From NCBI GenBank assembly GCA_033297205.1, contig MU859088.1, positions 180,884-244,883 of the forward strand: DNA of 64,000 nucleotides. The letters are read 5' to 3'. Source of the stretch: Pseudoneurospora amorphoporcata (lineage: Eukaryota; Ascomycota; Sordariomycetes; Sordariales; Sordariaceae). Positions 11,660-21,544 of the stretch are shown in pieces (the first letter of the stretch is position 1; the number at the start of each line of letters is the position of its first letter). The position numbers and the translations under genes were made by a program. The notes below the pieces were generated by a model, which saw only the letters and a program-made list of their open reading frames with translations, did no database searches and had not been told where the DNA came from.

Positions 11660-12400
11660 ATGACTTCGCCTGCGATCCCTCGCAAGCGACGTCGAGCCTC
11701 CTCTGCAGATTCTGGCGCCAATCAGTTCGCGTCCGAACAATTCGCGGCCCTCCCAAGCCCCATCAGGATGAACCCAGACAGCCACCTTGCGACCGAAGAC
11801 ATAAGATTCATACTCTCCTATCTACCCCTCGACGTTGTCATCGACATGTTTACATTTGCAGTCTCCGATAATCAATCTCGAGCTTGGAAGATCGCCGAGC
11901 GCTTCAACGAGTTCGTCATCCCACGGAAGATAGAGTGTGCGAGAAACGGCGACGTCGAGGGTCTCGAATCACTCCCGGGTCCCTTCATCAGATCTGCTTC
12001 ACTTAGACATCTGTCCACCGCCACCGTGTCCTCGATGCTCTCTCACTTACCCCCCTTCGCGATCATTGATATGCTTGCCTCTGTCGTTTCCTCCGATCAG
12101 AGCCTGGGTTGGACGATTGCCCGGCGGTTCAACGATCATGTTATCAAGCGCAAGTGGGAGCTTACAAAGCTGGTTGAGGATGAGGCGGCCCGCGGCATGC
12201 CTGAGACCCCAGCCAGGAAGACTGTGAGCATGTACAGAGATAGAGACCTCTACATCATCGACGTCCAGGATGTCGTTGACCGTCTGAATTCACCAACCTG
12301 GAACGGAAACGACTCTACCCGCGAGTTTAGCGATGAGGAGATGGAGTGGATCAACAAGTACGTGCTGTCGCTAGGAGTTTGTCAAAGCAACCGCGAGTGA
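11660..12400 (+). CDS. Unnamed protein with two tandem RFN modules (gene D)
   Basis: The ATG at 11660 opens a 246-residue frame without introns. Residues 7-12 (PRKRRR) could be a nuclear localisation signal. Two repeats of about 65 residues follow at 75-residue spacing: 31-91 (LPSP...SYLPLDVVIDM...AWKIAERFNEFVIPRK) and 105-168 (LPGPFI...SHLPPFAIIDM...GWTIARRFNDHVIKRK). The W-x-IA-x-RFN-x3-I-x-RK core matches the W-x-VAKRFN core of the neighbouring family copies A, B and C, so this looks like a distant relative that kept and duplicated only the module. The C-terminus (DLYIIDVQDVVDRLN, then acidic) has no recognised domain. A GTACGT near the end (12358) could be a donor, so a further 3' exon is possible. 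Function unknown; coding status is inferred from the internal repeat and the family resemblance. Confidence 0.62.
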   Translation: MTSPAIPRKRRRASSADSGANQFASEQFAALPSPIRMNPDSHLATEDIRFILSYLPLDVVIDMFTFAVSDNQSRAWKIAERFNEFVIPRKIECARNGDVEGLESLPGPFIRSASLRHLSTATVSSMLSHLPPFAIIDMLASVVSSDQSLGWTIARRFNDHVIKRKWELTKLVEDEAARGMPETPARKTVSMYRDRDLYIIDVQDVVDRLNSPTWNGNDSTREFSDEEMEWINKYVLSLGVCQSNRE

Positions 12401-12644
12401 ACTACTTCCTGGAAAGCAAGCGGCGACTAGAGAATAGGCGACTTTGCTACGGGGGAGGAAGGGATGACACTCGAGCCCAGCTGTATGGAATGGTTCATGG
12501 CATGCATAGTACATCTTTATTGTCGGAGACAAGCTCTAGGACTTGGAAAGAGTATACAGATTTCAAGGGTAAGAACAGAACGAAAACTTCCCTTCGTGAC
12601 GGTTCCAAGCAGGAACCTCATCCTCCTCCAATTCTCCCAAGTCG

Positions 12645-13738
12645 TCAGAAAACCAAAGTGCTCAAAACTCCCCTTCGCATCCCATGCATATCCATGTACA
12701 CAACTACCGCTCTTAACCTCTCGTGAATGTTATCGTTCTTGCGGACCCATCGCATCATCTCATCTTGGTCGATTCCGGTGTTAAAGAACAGATTGTGCAT
12801 ACACCACCCCCACGCCTCCTCATTACCCTTCTTCGCAACAATTTCCAAGGTATTCATCTCCCGGTCCCAGTCGCAGATAAGCTCGAGAACGCTGATAACA
12901 CCATCGATCGCTGCCTGTACCACCCGCCAGTTAAACTCCTCTCCATTCGAAATAAGGTGCGCCTTTAGACGTCGCGTAAAAAGACGAATAAACCGCCCAA
13001 TTCTAGCGCAGAGTCCATCACGATCCTGATCACTCGCGGAGATGACTCAAAATCTTGTGATCTCTTCCCTCAAGGCCAAAGCCCCCTGCTTCAAGTCGTC
13101 GACCAGCTCGTCGTCAACTCTCACTTCTTCAGCTTCGACCTGTTTCCGTCTTTCCTCTTCCTGCTGCAGCCTTCTTTGCTCCTCCACTCGCTGCCTTTCC
13201 AGTTCCTTCTGTCGTTCTCCAAGTTTCCTTTCCCTTCTCTCTCTCGCTTCTGCTTTCTTTCTCTCCTTCTCCGCCTCCATCGCGCTCTTGATCATTTCTA
13301 CCTCCTCCTCCCCCAGCTCCCTCTCCAACTGGGACCTCTCTAACTCAAGTCTCTTATTAAACCGCTTCGCAACCTCCCATGCCTTGCGCTGCTTATCCAC
13401 AAGCGAATTCACGCGTCTGCGGTTTGTGGACTCGCCCAGGTAAGCTAGCATTTTCCTTACGGCCGTGTTGTCGAGGTAGTTGGCCATGTTTTCCACGATG
13501 CCCTTGGGAAAACGACGGAACTGCTCCTCAAGGGGGAGCGACTTGAACTGAGTCGGACGGAACCAGAGAAGTATGCAGGATCGCACTTGTCCCAGTCGTA
13601 CTCTTCCACGTAGTTGGGCGAGTAGTACTGGTGCGCGAAGGGGCGGACGCGCTGGTTGTTGACTTGGCGGATGCTACCCAAGAGAGAAGAGGTCCGTACC
13701 GTTTGGCGTCGCCTGGGAGCAGGCCCAGGAGGAGGCAT
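12645..13738 (-). pseudogene. RFN-module family copy B, broken by a frameshift and a stop
   Basis: The ATG at 13738 opens a frame with FAHQYYSPNYVEEYDWDKCDP, parallel to copy A. Between DPAYFSGS and TQFKSLPLEEQFRR the frame changes by one base (about 13545-13560), with no room for an intron. The second frame carries the module (GIVEN...AVRKML...AWEVAKRFNKRLELE) and the charged coiled coil. It then meets an in-frame TGA just after LALREEITRF (13047-13049). The same frame continues without further stops through IGRFIRLFTRRLKAH and VISVLELI to a TGA at 12645-12647. The C-terminal half is clearly homologous to copy A, so the TGA is a lesion and not the ancestral end. With one base restored the gene would be about the length of copy A. 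Either it is a decayed gene or both lesions are sequence errors; two independent lesions favour decay. Confidence 0.7.
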
Positions 13739-14006
13739 GGTGGCGCTCTTTGGAGGTATATATAGGCTACGGGGTTGCTGTTTCCGCGTGAGGGCTGGTT
13801 GAAGAAAGGAAGAACATGGGGTGGTTTGCTTGGGAAGGAGTGGGAAGGATTTATCGCGGTGTTATAGTCATGGAAGAAGTCACGGTGTTCAGTTGCTGTT
13901 GGCGGTGTCGAAAAAACATCAAAGCCACGCAGTTGTTATGGGACCACAGTTACGCAAATTGGACGTATTGCTTATGCACCGACATGCAGACAGCGTCAAC
14001 CGCAGG

Positions 14007-14214
14007 CCTACCTCGTGTCTGCCTGTATTGCCTAGGTACTCTGCACCCTGCGTGGAAGGAAGACAACTGTTTACACACCCAGTAGAAGGGATACACTGTC
14101 AGAAGAATGAAGCCATCACGACAACAGCTGGCACGAAAGAAGCTCGGGACTGCGGAAGAAGTCAGTCTAAGCAACTGGCTGACTAGGGCCTTTGTTGGCT
14201 ACGAGAATAGGTGC
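14007..14214 (+). repeat. Diverged inverted repeat, arm 2
   Basis: Partner of 10932-11175 in opposite orientation, with four collinear anchors including GAAGCCATCACGAC (14109-14122) and CTGGCACGAAAGAAGCTC (14128-14145). Weaker similarity seems to continue past both ends, for example GCAGAA-containing stretches near 14260, so the true repeat may be about 300 bp. It lies about 270 bp upstream of pseudogene B, while arm 1 lies about 900 bp upstream of copy A in the other relative orientation. Confidence 0.6.
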
Positions 14215-14524
14215 ATAAGAAGCCAGCTCCCCAATGCTTTTGGCTAATCTCTTCTTTGGCAGAACGAAGCACTTTTGGATATCATTGAGACCCAAAGAGG
14301 TGGGTTGATAATTCATTCTGCTCGACGGTGTTCGACCAGAGTTGCCTCCTACAAACCAAAGTAATCAATGTGAGAGAAATGAACTGAGCGAAAGGATGAA
14401 GTAGGACCGCCGTATCTTCCATGCCTGCCGCATCTGCCGCACCTTCCCGACCCACCCTTCATCCGATCTTTAAACCCAAGCATATAAGGGACCTGGTGGT
14501 CCCTCCTTCCAACAACAACCGCTT

Positions 14525-14731
14525 GGTCAGATGGCATAGTGGTCTACCGTTTGAGTGTCAAAACTCAAAACCGGCCTATTCTCTGTCCGGATCGGGAACG
14601 GTGTGCGAAGACACGTAAAGGGGTCGCCCACACCTAGTAGCCGGTCTACCTATATGGTATCTGGGAACACTCCAGTCGACAGGCCTCAAACGGTTCACCA
14701 CCTTATCTGAACGAGCGGTTGTTGTTTTTTT
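14525..14731 (+). ncRNA. Weak candidate Pol III unit or tRNA relic
   Basis: An A-box-like stretch TGGCATAGTGGT lies at 14532-14543 and a partial B-box GGTTCACCACC at 14692-14702, with a T7 run at 14725-14731. GGTCAGA (14525-14531) can pair at six of seven positions with TCTGAAC (14706-14712), like a tRNA acceptor stem. TTTGAG/CTCAAA (14550-14555 and 14564-14569) forms a perfect hairpin, but with an 8-base loop. TATAAG occurs about 45 bp upstream. The D and T arms do not fold properly and the span is too long for a normal tRNA, so it is at best a decayed tRNA or an unknown Pol III transcript. Confidence 0.2.
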
Positions 14732-17700
14732 ACTACTTTTTGAGTTTCCAGAGAGGTGACGCGTTCGAGCCAGCCATCGGGAATCTTTTTTTCTTTTCGG
14801 TCTTGTTGAATGCTTCTTCCTGACCAGAACCCGTGCATTGCCGGTCACAGTCCCGGGACTTTCAGCACCTTCCATACGAGCTGGGAGAATGTAGTAGTTT
14901 GCAACGGGCCACTTGACTGAGGGTATGGGTTAATATTTGCTTCCTTCAGCAACTGCCTAGCTCTGATAGGGAACTGAACAACAATGGAAGGAGCGAGACC
15001 TCAAGGGCGTCAACAGGGCAGCTGAGTACATCCAGGCGTCGGCGCATGACAGGAATTACCACCCGTCCTTTGAAGCTGCAACCGTTGACAGCCCGACGGA
15101 TTTGGCCAGAAGCACTATGAGTCCGCATTTCACGCCATAGCAAAATGCGACTTCCTTCAACCCATTCTCGCAAATCACCCAAGATCGTTCCCTTTCCCAC
15201 TCCTCCAGTACCGTCAGGACACACTCAGTCCAATCCACTAAGCCACTGCCTCATCATACCTCCCCTTTCATGCAAGCCACATCGTATCAAATACACGAGA
15301 CACACCAGATACACGAAGGATAACACTCACAGCCTCTCGCAAGCCATGCGAGTTTCATAAGCACGTTCCCGTCCGGTGGCGCTGTAAGGTCGGTCGAAAC
15401 CCGGGGTTTCACGAAAGGAAACGTGCTGCCGAGGATCGTGTGATATACGATTGGAAAATGCAAGACGGGAAAGAATGAATAGGAATGCTGGTCGCCAACT
15501 GCAGGTGGCTGAAGGAGTGTACAAGGACTGGAGATATGGGAAAGAGCTGATGAGGAGATGGAGATGGCAGGGTTGGAGCATCATCGTTACCTAAAATGCC
15601 AGGCCGAACGCGTGACTGATCAAGATGACATGGCAATGGCCTCACTCAATCTTCTTAGATTACCGGTCGAGCTGATGGGTTGCGTAAACTGAAGCCTGGC
15701 ATATTCGAATGTCCTATCAATGCATGCTTTCTTACCTGCCTTTCGGCTCTTCAGTTCCTGAACCACAAATAAATCGAATGTAGGTCATCCGGTTCAACGT
15801 CTACTTCCTCGTGTCATTGCGTACCCAATCTGCTCAGACTTGTCAGGACTCAGACTACAAAAAGCGAGCAAAAGATATTTTACTAGTGTTTATCTAGATC
15901 CAAAGTGAATAATCTTATAAGCCCACGCCGTCCCCTCCTTTACGGTACTTACACGGCGTCAAGCATCACAGCAGTAGCACCCGCGGAAACGAAACAGTTT
16001 ACCACCGAGCCTCAAACTTTGTGTTCCCATATCTTGGGCTGTCATAGGTGAAAAGGTACGGACTAAGTTGGATATCAACAATAGGATCGTGTATCTTGCC
16101 CTGTTTACGCATTGAGCTTGTTTCACACCCACGTTTTCCGTAGCTGAATTTTGGCAGGTTTGGAAGTGTTATTACTGATGATCATTGACAGCATCGTGTT
16201 CATGGCTTAGGTAGGTAAAAGGTGATCTATTGTGAGGAGATATGCGTGAATCGCAACTAGGTAATTGACTCCTCCTTTGTAAAACTCGTGATTATCACTC
16301 CTTTTATCGAATCGGCTTTGTCGTTCAAGTGCATGGCATTTAGCACCAGCACAGCCTCCTCCAAGATCAAAGTCCATGATGCATCTTTCTCGAGATCTAC
16401 GTACTATAGCGGGCGATATCGAAAAGATCAACAGCTATAAACCGGCTAAGAGTCTTCCCGTTCAGTTCTTGGCCTTCCATGGCAGCATGGCAACATGGAA
16501 TGTTCACCATCACATCTAAAAGCGGGGGAGCTCAAGATCAACAGCAACATTGACAAACCGATCGTGAATCTTCTTGCGTTTTTGCATCTTTTACAACTTT
16601 TGCATGTTCCGCATATCTTGAATCATTGGAAAGGGGACATTTTTGCCCCAGCTGAGAGCCGTGAAGAGTTCAATGGCTATCAAGAACCTGAAAACAGTCT
16701 AAAGATAGAGCACACTTCAATGCATAACGCCAATCCCACCCGCAATTGGACTATAATCCGTTCCCATTGAGCAGGTTGAGAAAACGTGGGGTTTGCCCCT
16801 GAGAACTTGCATGTCAAGATACGACAGGATATCTTGCAGAAATGGAGAACCGTTGCTTTTGAGTGGAAGAAGGGAAAGAAAAGGCGAATCCGATATTCAG
16901 CTTTACCAACCCAACCACCCTCTTCGAGCCTTCGTGGCCCCTAATTTGCTGATTGAGGGGACTTGCAAATCAAAGTTGCAGACAATTGTCCAAAAAGTTG
17001 GCAGATATCGATCCAGATCAGGAACGAGAAAAAGACGTACCATTTGAGCGCTAGTCCCTACTTACACAACAACTCGGCATTGGTCCATTATCCTCGAAAA
17101 AATGATGTAAGGTAGCACCGGCAGCTAGGGACGGGGTGGGAACATGGGAATTTCAATGTTATTATTCCCAAGCATCTTGGGTGTCTTTCAGCGGTGTTAA
17201 ATCCTACCTGGACTGCCAACGACGTGAATTGTTGCGAGTGTAGTGTACCATCCGGAGCGTTTTGTTTCCTGTTGGCTGTGTTGTTCATATTTTGTTCCTG
17301 ATAACCAAGATTCTACTTACAACCACACCCACCCAGGGACGTACCAGGGAGTGCCCCGGGACGTGGGCGGATGCCGACGAACAGGAACGCGATTCCGCAC
17401 CGATTTGACAACCGTCAACGAAGATCATCATCACGTTCGTCCAGGTATTCTGCAGTATTGGGAAGAACTGGGACCCGAAAACGAGGGTCGGGTCCGGGTC
17501 CAGTTTCCCAAATCTCAACCCTCAAGCTCGGGACCCGAGAAACCGAAGAACAATTCGGAATCCGGAAGGATTAGTGCTTGGTATTGACAGCTAGGCCGAA
17601 CGACGACGCGGTAACGGGAGTTGCACGGTCTGTGTTTCTGCATGTTGGGCCTCACTGTTCGGGTGATGTTGTGAGACATGTTTTGGATCCTTCTTAAGAG

Positions 17701-19526
17701 TTTATATCAACTCCATGCATGTTTCCAATGGTGACCGTGAAACTTCTACAAGTTCGGTGTGATGGGATACCGAAAGTATTCAGCCGCTACATATCCGAGA
17801 GTTGTTGTTCCCCTCAACTGATATCCTTGGCGAGAACTGAGAAAGCAAAGATAAGCAACGGTTGCTTGGGACAAAGCAGCTCTCAGGGGTAAACATAACC
17901 GGCCGGAGGCTTTACGCCGCCCCGGTACGGCAGAGAAAACGACTGTGACGAGCACGGAACGGGGGGCGCTATCGACGGGCTGCAGATGGCGTTTGAAAAA
18001 TAAGCAGGATAGAGGATTCCCGCTGACGAATACATAAATCTTGGTATGGGAATAAATGAAGGATTGAAGCTCATCTTACGGCCTGGCGACTTAGGGTCTT
18101 GGTGCTTTCGGTGTTGGATTCGCGGCAATGTTGTAGCCTATTCGTGCCATCCTGCTGTTGCATTTGTCAGTACCGCAGTTATTCGAGGCCTTGCCGCTGC
18201 CATTGTTGTCTCTGATATATGTTTTGTAGTCGTTATACTATGAAGATACGCGTAACTGTTGACATATCGAGATCCCGACGTCCGTCTCGTTGCATTCTCA
18301 GGAACCGGGTCTTGCTTGATTGGCACCGAGGAGACGTCTGGAGAGCACCTGGACGGGCAGGCGGCTCCAAGACGCCGAGCCGTCGTCGAGTGTTCATCTC
18401 TTACCGCGTACCAAACGTTCAATTTACCAGTCTCCAGCCCTCAGAGTTGGCCCGGATATTAGCAGCCAAGCCAATGACATAGTGTGGACGGAGCGGGAAG
18501 TCGGACAGGAGGCTCTGTTGCGCTTGTTTGTCCAATGCTGGCCAGATTTCAAGGCTGATATTGATATTATGAATGCCTTCATCTCCGAGATGTCGATCGT
18601 AAGCCAATCGGGAGAGGTCTTACGGCGAGAATTGCTGTTACTGTCGGGTTCCCCAGGCACCCTGCTCGATATCTACTGAAACTGGCCGTTTGAACGGCCC
18701 AAGCCCGCTTTGAAGTGTACAACATGGCATGGCGCCTGGGGTTCCCGCGTGAAGGTGCTACGAGCGGCTGAGGCGGCATGGCGGTGGTCGTGATGTTTAC
18801 GAAGTTCTTGGGTACCGTAGCACAGGTGCCTGGTGCGGCGCCGGGATTCTGATAAGCTTCATTTTGACATTCTGCACCGTTGAGGTTCTGCCGCCGACGG
18901 GCCGGATGTGGAACACTGGGTCTAGAAGCGCGAAGAGCGGACCGCTCGAGTTCGTTGTTATGAGGTTTATGATGCGGCTTGACGATCTTTTTGGCGAACA
19001 TCGAAACGTCGGAACGTTGATCTGCCTCGTCTGGATGCCGAGCATGGAGCAACAGAGCACGGATAGACGGGTGCAGTGTAGATTATGGACTCGAACCGTG
19101 GTCTTGGGTGTCTTGGAGCCATGGACTGTGTCGAGGCCATCGTCACCGTTGTCATCGTCGGCACCGCGCGGCCAGTGGTCGTCGCATCGCAGGTGGAACG
19201 AGGATCTTGGCGGCGGGGATTGTCTGGGAGACAAGAAGCATCGGTGAAGAGAGAGCGGGCTGATAAGTGTCAGATTTACTGGTGTGATCTAGTTGATTGA
19301 ACTGTCTAGAAACTGGCTGGCCAGCTAATCCGCTCTAGAAGGTCTAGGGGGTGCTCGGGTATCCTAAAATTACCAAGCTCTGTAATCAGGTGACTAGGAC
19401 CCTCTCTAGGACCCTCTACATCAGGGTATAATCTGCACGCTTCAATCTGACAATAAGAGCCCGGAGGTGTGCGGTTTGATGAATCCGAAATCGAGGACGC
19501 CATCTCGATCTCGACCGTGTTGTTAA

Positions 19527-19997
19527 GTGGTTGCATGTGCTGGCCAGTGGTTCCAGTGGACGGCCAATACTTTTGCTAACAGCGAACAGGCAGAAGCGCA
19601 GGAACAAACCAGGGAGCTGCAAATTAAGTGGGGCTCTCAGGAATAGCGGGGGCCGCGTCTCGCGTATGCCAAGGCTACCAAGGCAGCTAGGGCCATCTCC
19701 GTTGGCTAGCGGCTCGTCCGCCTGAAAGCCTAGGCTCGGCTGGGATAGCGCAAAAGTACGGGCGGCCCACACGCTGCGTCATACCTATCAGCGCCGGTGG
19801 AAGACAAGGTCCGAAGACAAGGACGCGATCGACGAGCAACCTCAACTGCATGGCACCTCGGATGCCACCAAGCCACTGCCGCTGGCGAGCAAAAGCAGAG
19901 AAGCGCGGACGGACGACCACCACCACAAGTTTTCTACAGGGGCCCAACAACGTCGACGGTGACGGTGACTGGGGGTGGTTGGGGTTGGGGGTTTTGA
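19527..19997 (+). pseudogene. Possible decayed reading frame interrupted only by TAG
   Basis: One frame of 157 codons contains exactly four stops, all TAG (19644, 19707, 19731, 19746), and ends in TGA at 19995-19997. The text between stops is Gln/Ala/Glu/Arg-rich (for example ANSEQAEAQEQTRELQIKW and AYAKATKAARAI). TAG-only interruption is what C-to-T change of CAG glutamine codons would give, as in repeat-induced point mutation. No homologue is recognised. This could be chance. Confidence 0.2.
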
Positions 19998-21316
19998 CAA
20001 GAAGGTGAGCGGACGGACTCGAAATAGAAAAAAAACAATAAAGGTCGAAAAACTAAAGTCGAGCTGGCATTGGCTGCCTGGTACCAGGAAGGCTCTGGCA
20101 AGTGCCGTCTCTCTCTAGCGACAACGAGGAAAAACAATTTTCTTCAAGCTCCCGTCGCTTCCGATAACTGGCAGGAAAACTCTCTCATCAGATGCACAAC
20201 AACACCACCTGCACATCAGACCGCTACATCGATTGTCAATGTGCTCTGCCAGAAATGCCTAACAAACACTCCAAGTCTTGGTTTCGACGGCGGTGATCAA
20301 ACACGACATTTCCACGGAGAGTCAGTCGTAACGATCGTCATGATGGACTCTTTGCATTGAAGATGCACAGCACAGCCTGTGAGCCGGTCATCTGGAATAT
20401 CAAATGTCAGAAGAGAAAAAAAATACTTTTGAGATCGTGTGGATACCTTCGAGATCCATCCTCACTTTCGGCAAAGCAGCAAGGTACCTGGGAGGGACCC
20501 AGTTTCCCTTCTTTGTCTTTCAAGCACCAACCTTTCAGCAAAGTCCTCCAGGCTACAACGCCAATTCGGTAACAACTCCGAAATCCTCCAGTGTAACTTT
20601 GATTATGAAGGGATATCGACATGTGCAGGAACATCAAAACAGGGAGTGGGAAACTGCAACGGCAAAAGGGAGTTCATACCAGGTAGGTAAATCTGTTCTA
20701 CGAGGACGGAAAGGCACAATCATGATACCTTGTTGGGCGCGTAGCACGGGCTGTAGCTTGTCGGCGGTAGGGCAGAGTGGTAAGCACAATTGCCCGCCAG
20801 CAAAAGCCTACAATCCCATCCGTGGAAACATCTCATTTCCCTGTTCCAAGTTTTGGCCCGTCCTTCCTTGCTACCGCAACCACACGTCCCGAACTTGGCA
20901 CCCCAGGAGAACGACAACGAGTCGTCGACAAATCCACCATCATGGGCACATGGAGATGGCCTTTTCGCCGAATTCTCGATCAAAGTCCGAGTGTCTTCAA
21001 AGAGGTCTGGCCATCCGCAGACTGGTCGATCCGCACCAGCCACTCAGAAGCTGTTGGCCATGTTTCTGGTTATCGTTGTCTTCGGACTCCTCTCTTTTAA
21101 ACCCGTTCAACAACTTTAAACAACCTTTTTGAAACTGCACCACACTGCTGGACGACAGACAGACCAAAGCTGTGCCCCACGTAATCCGCAATCAACCAAC
21201 ACTTCCGTAACCCGCCCGCTCGTTGCTCGCCGTCGTGTCAAGATCTCGTTCGCCAATGGACGGCGCCATCAACGACACACAATTTGACCTGCTCCTGGGA
21301 TGTCGGTCGGCCGCCC
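19998..21316. other. Spacer, no gene supported
   Basis: A long open stretch exists at 20404-21132 (plus), but its composition and lack of recognisable domains give no support for coding. An AGGTAGGTA motif occurs near 20684. Nothing else stands out before the low-quality gap. Confidence 0.45.
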
Positions 21317-21521
21317 GGGGGGGGGGGGGGGGGGGGGTTTTTTTTTTATAAAAACCCGAAAACTTGCGGGGCCCGGCCCCGATTAACAATAAAGGAAACA
21401 GGGGTGGGAGATTGGATTGGCTGCCCAAATTGGGNNNNNNNNNNCGCCTCCCCGCTGCACCTCGGGTCCCCCCCCCCCCCCCCCCCCGCCCCCCCCGCCC
21501 GGCCCCCCCCCCCCCCCCCCC
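21317..21521. other. Assembly gap with low-quality homopolymer flanks
   Basis: G21 at 21317-21337 is followed directly by T10, then ordinary-looking sequence, ten Ns (21435-21444), and a C-rich tract at 21468-21521 broken only by a few G. G-run then T-run, and nearly pure C beyond the Ns, look like read-end artefacts at a contig junction, not biology. True gap length and flanking bases are unknown. Confidence 0.85.
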
Positions 21522-21544
21522 GGGGGTCTGGCCTTATCTCTACC

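Larger units (their letters stand above)
13739..19520. other. Gene-free region following the family cluster
   Basis: Nearly 6 kb in which I can support no protein gene on either strand. It holds repeat arm 2 (14007-14214), the weak Pol III-like unit (14525-14731) and scattered AGGTA motifs (14031-14040, 16206-16214). A GGGACCCG-type repetition occurs around 17465-17545. Reading frames are short or of implausible composition. Base composition is not extreme enough to call heavy repeat-induced point mutation. Confidence 0.5.

Noticed and set aside
20404..21132. Plus-strand open frame of about 240 codons
   Set aside because: No domain text, no clear ATG context, no splice partners. Composition looks like noncoding sequence, and it sits beside a low-quality gap.
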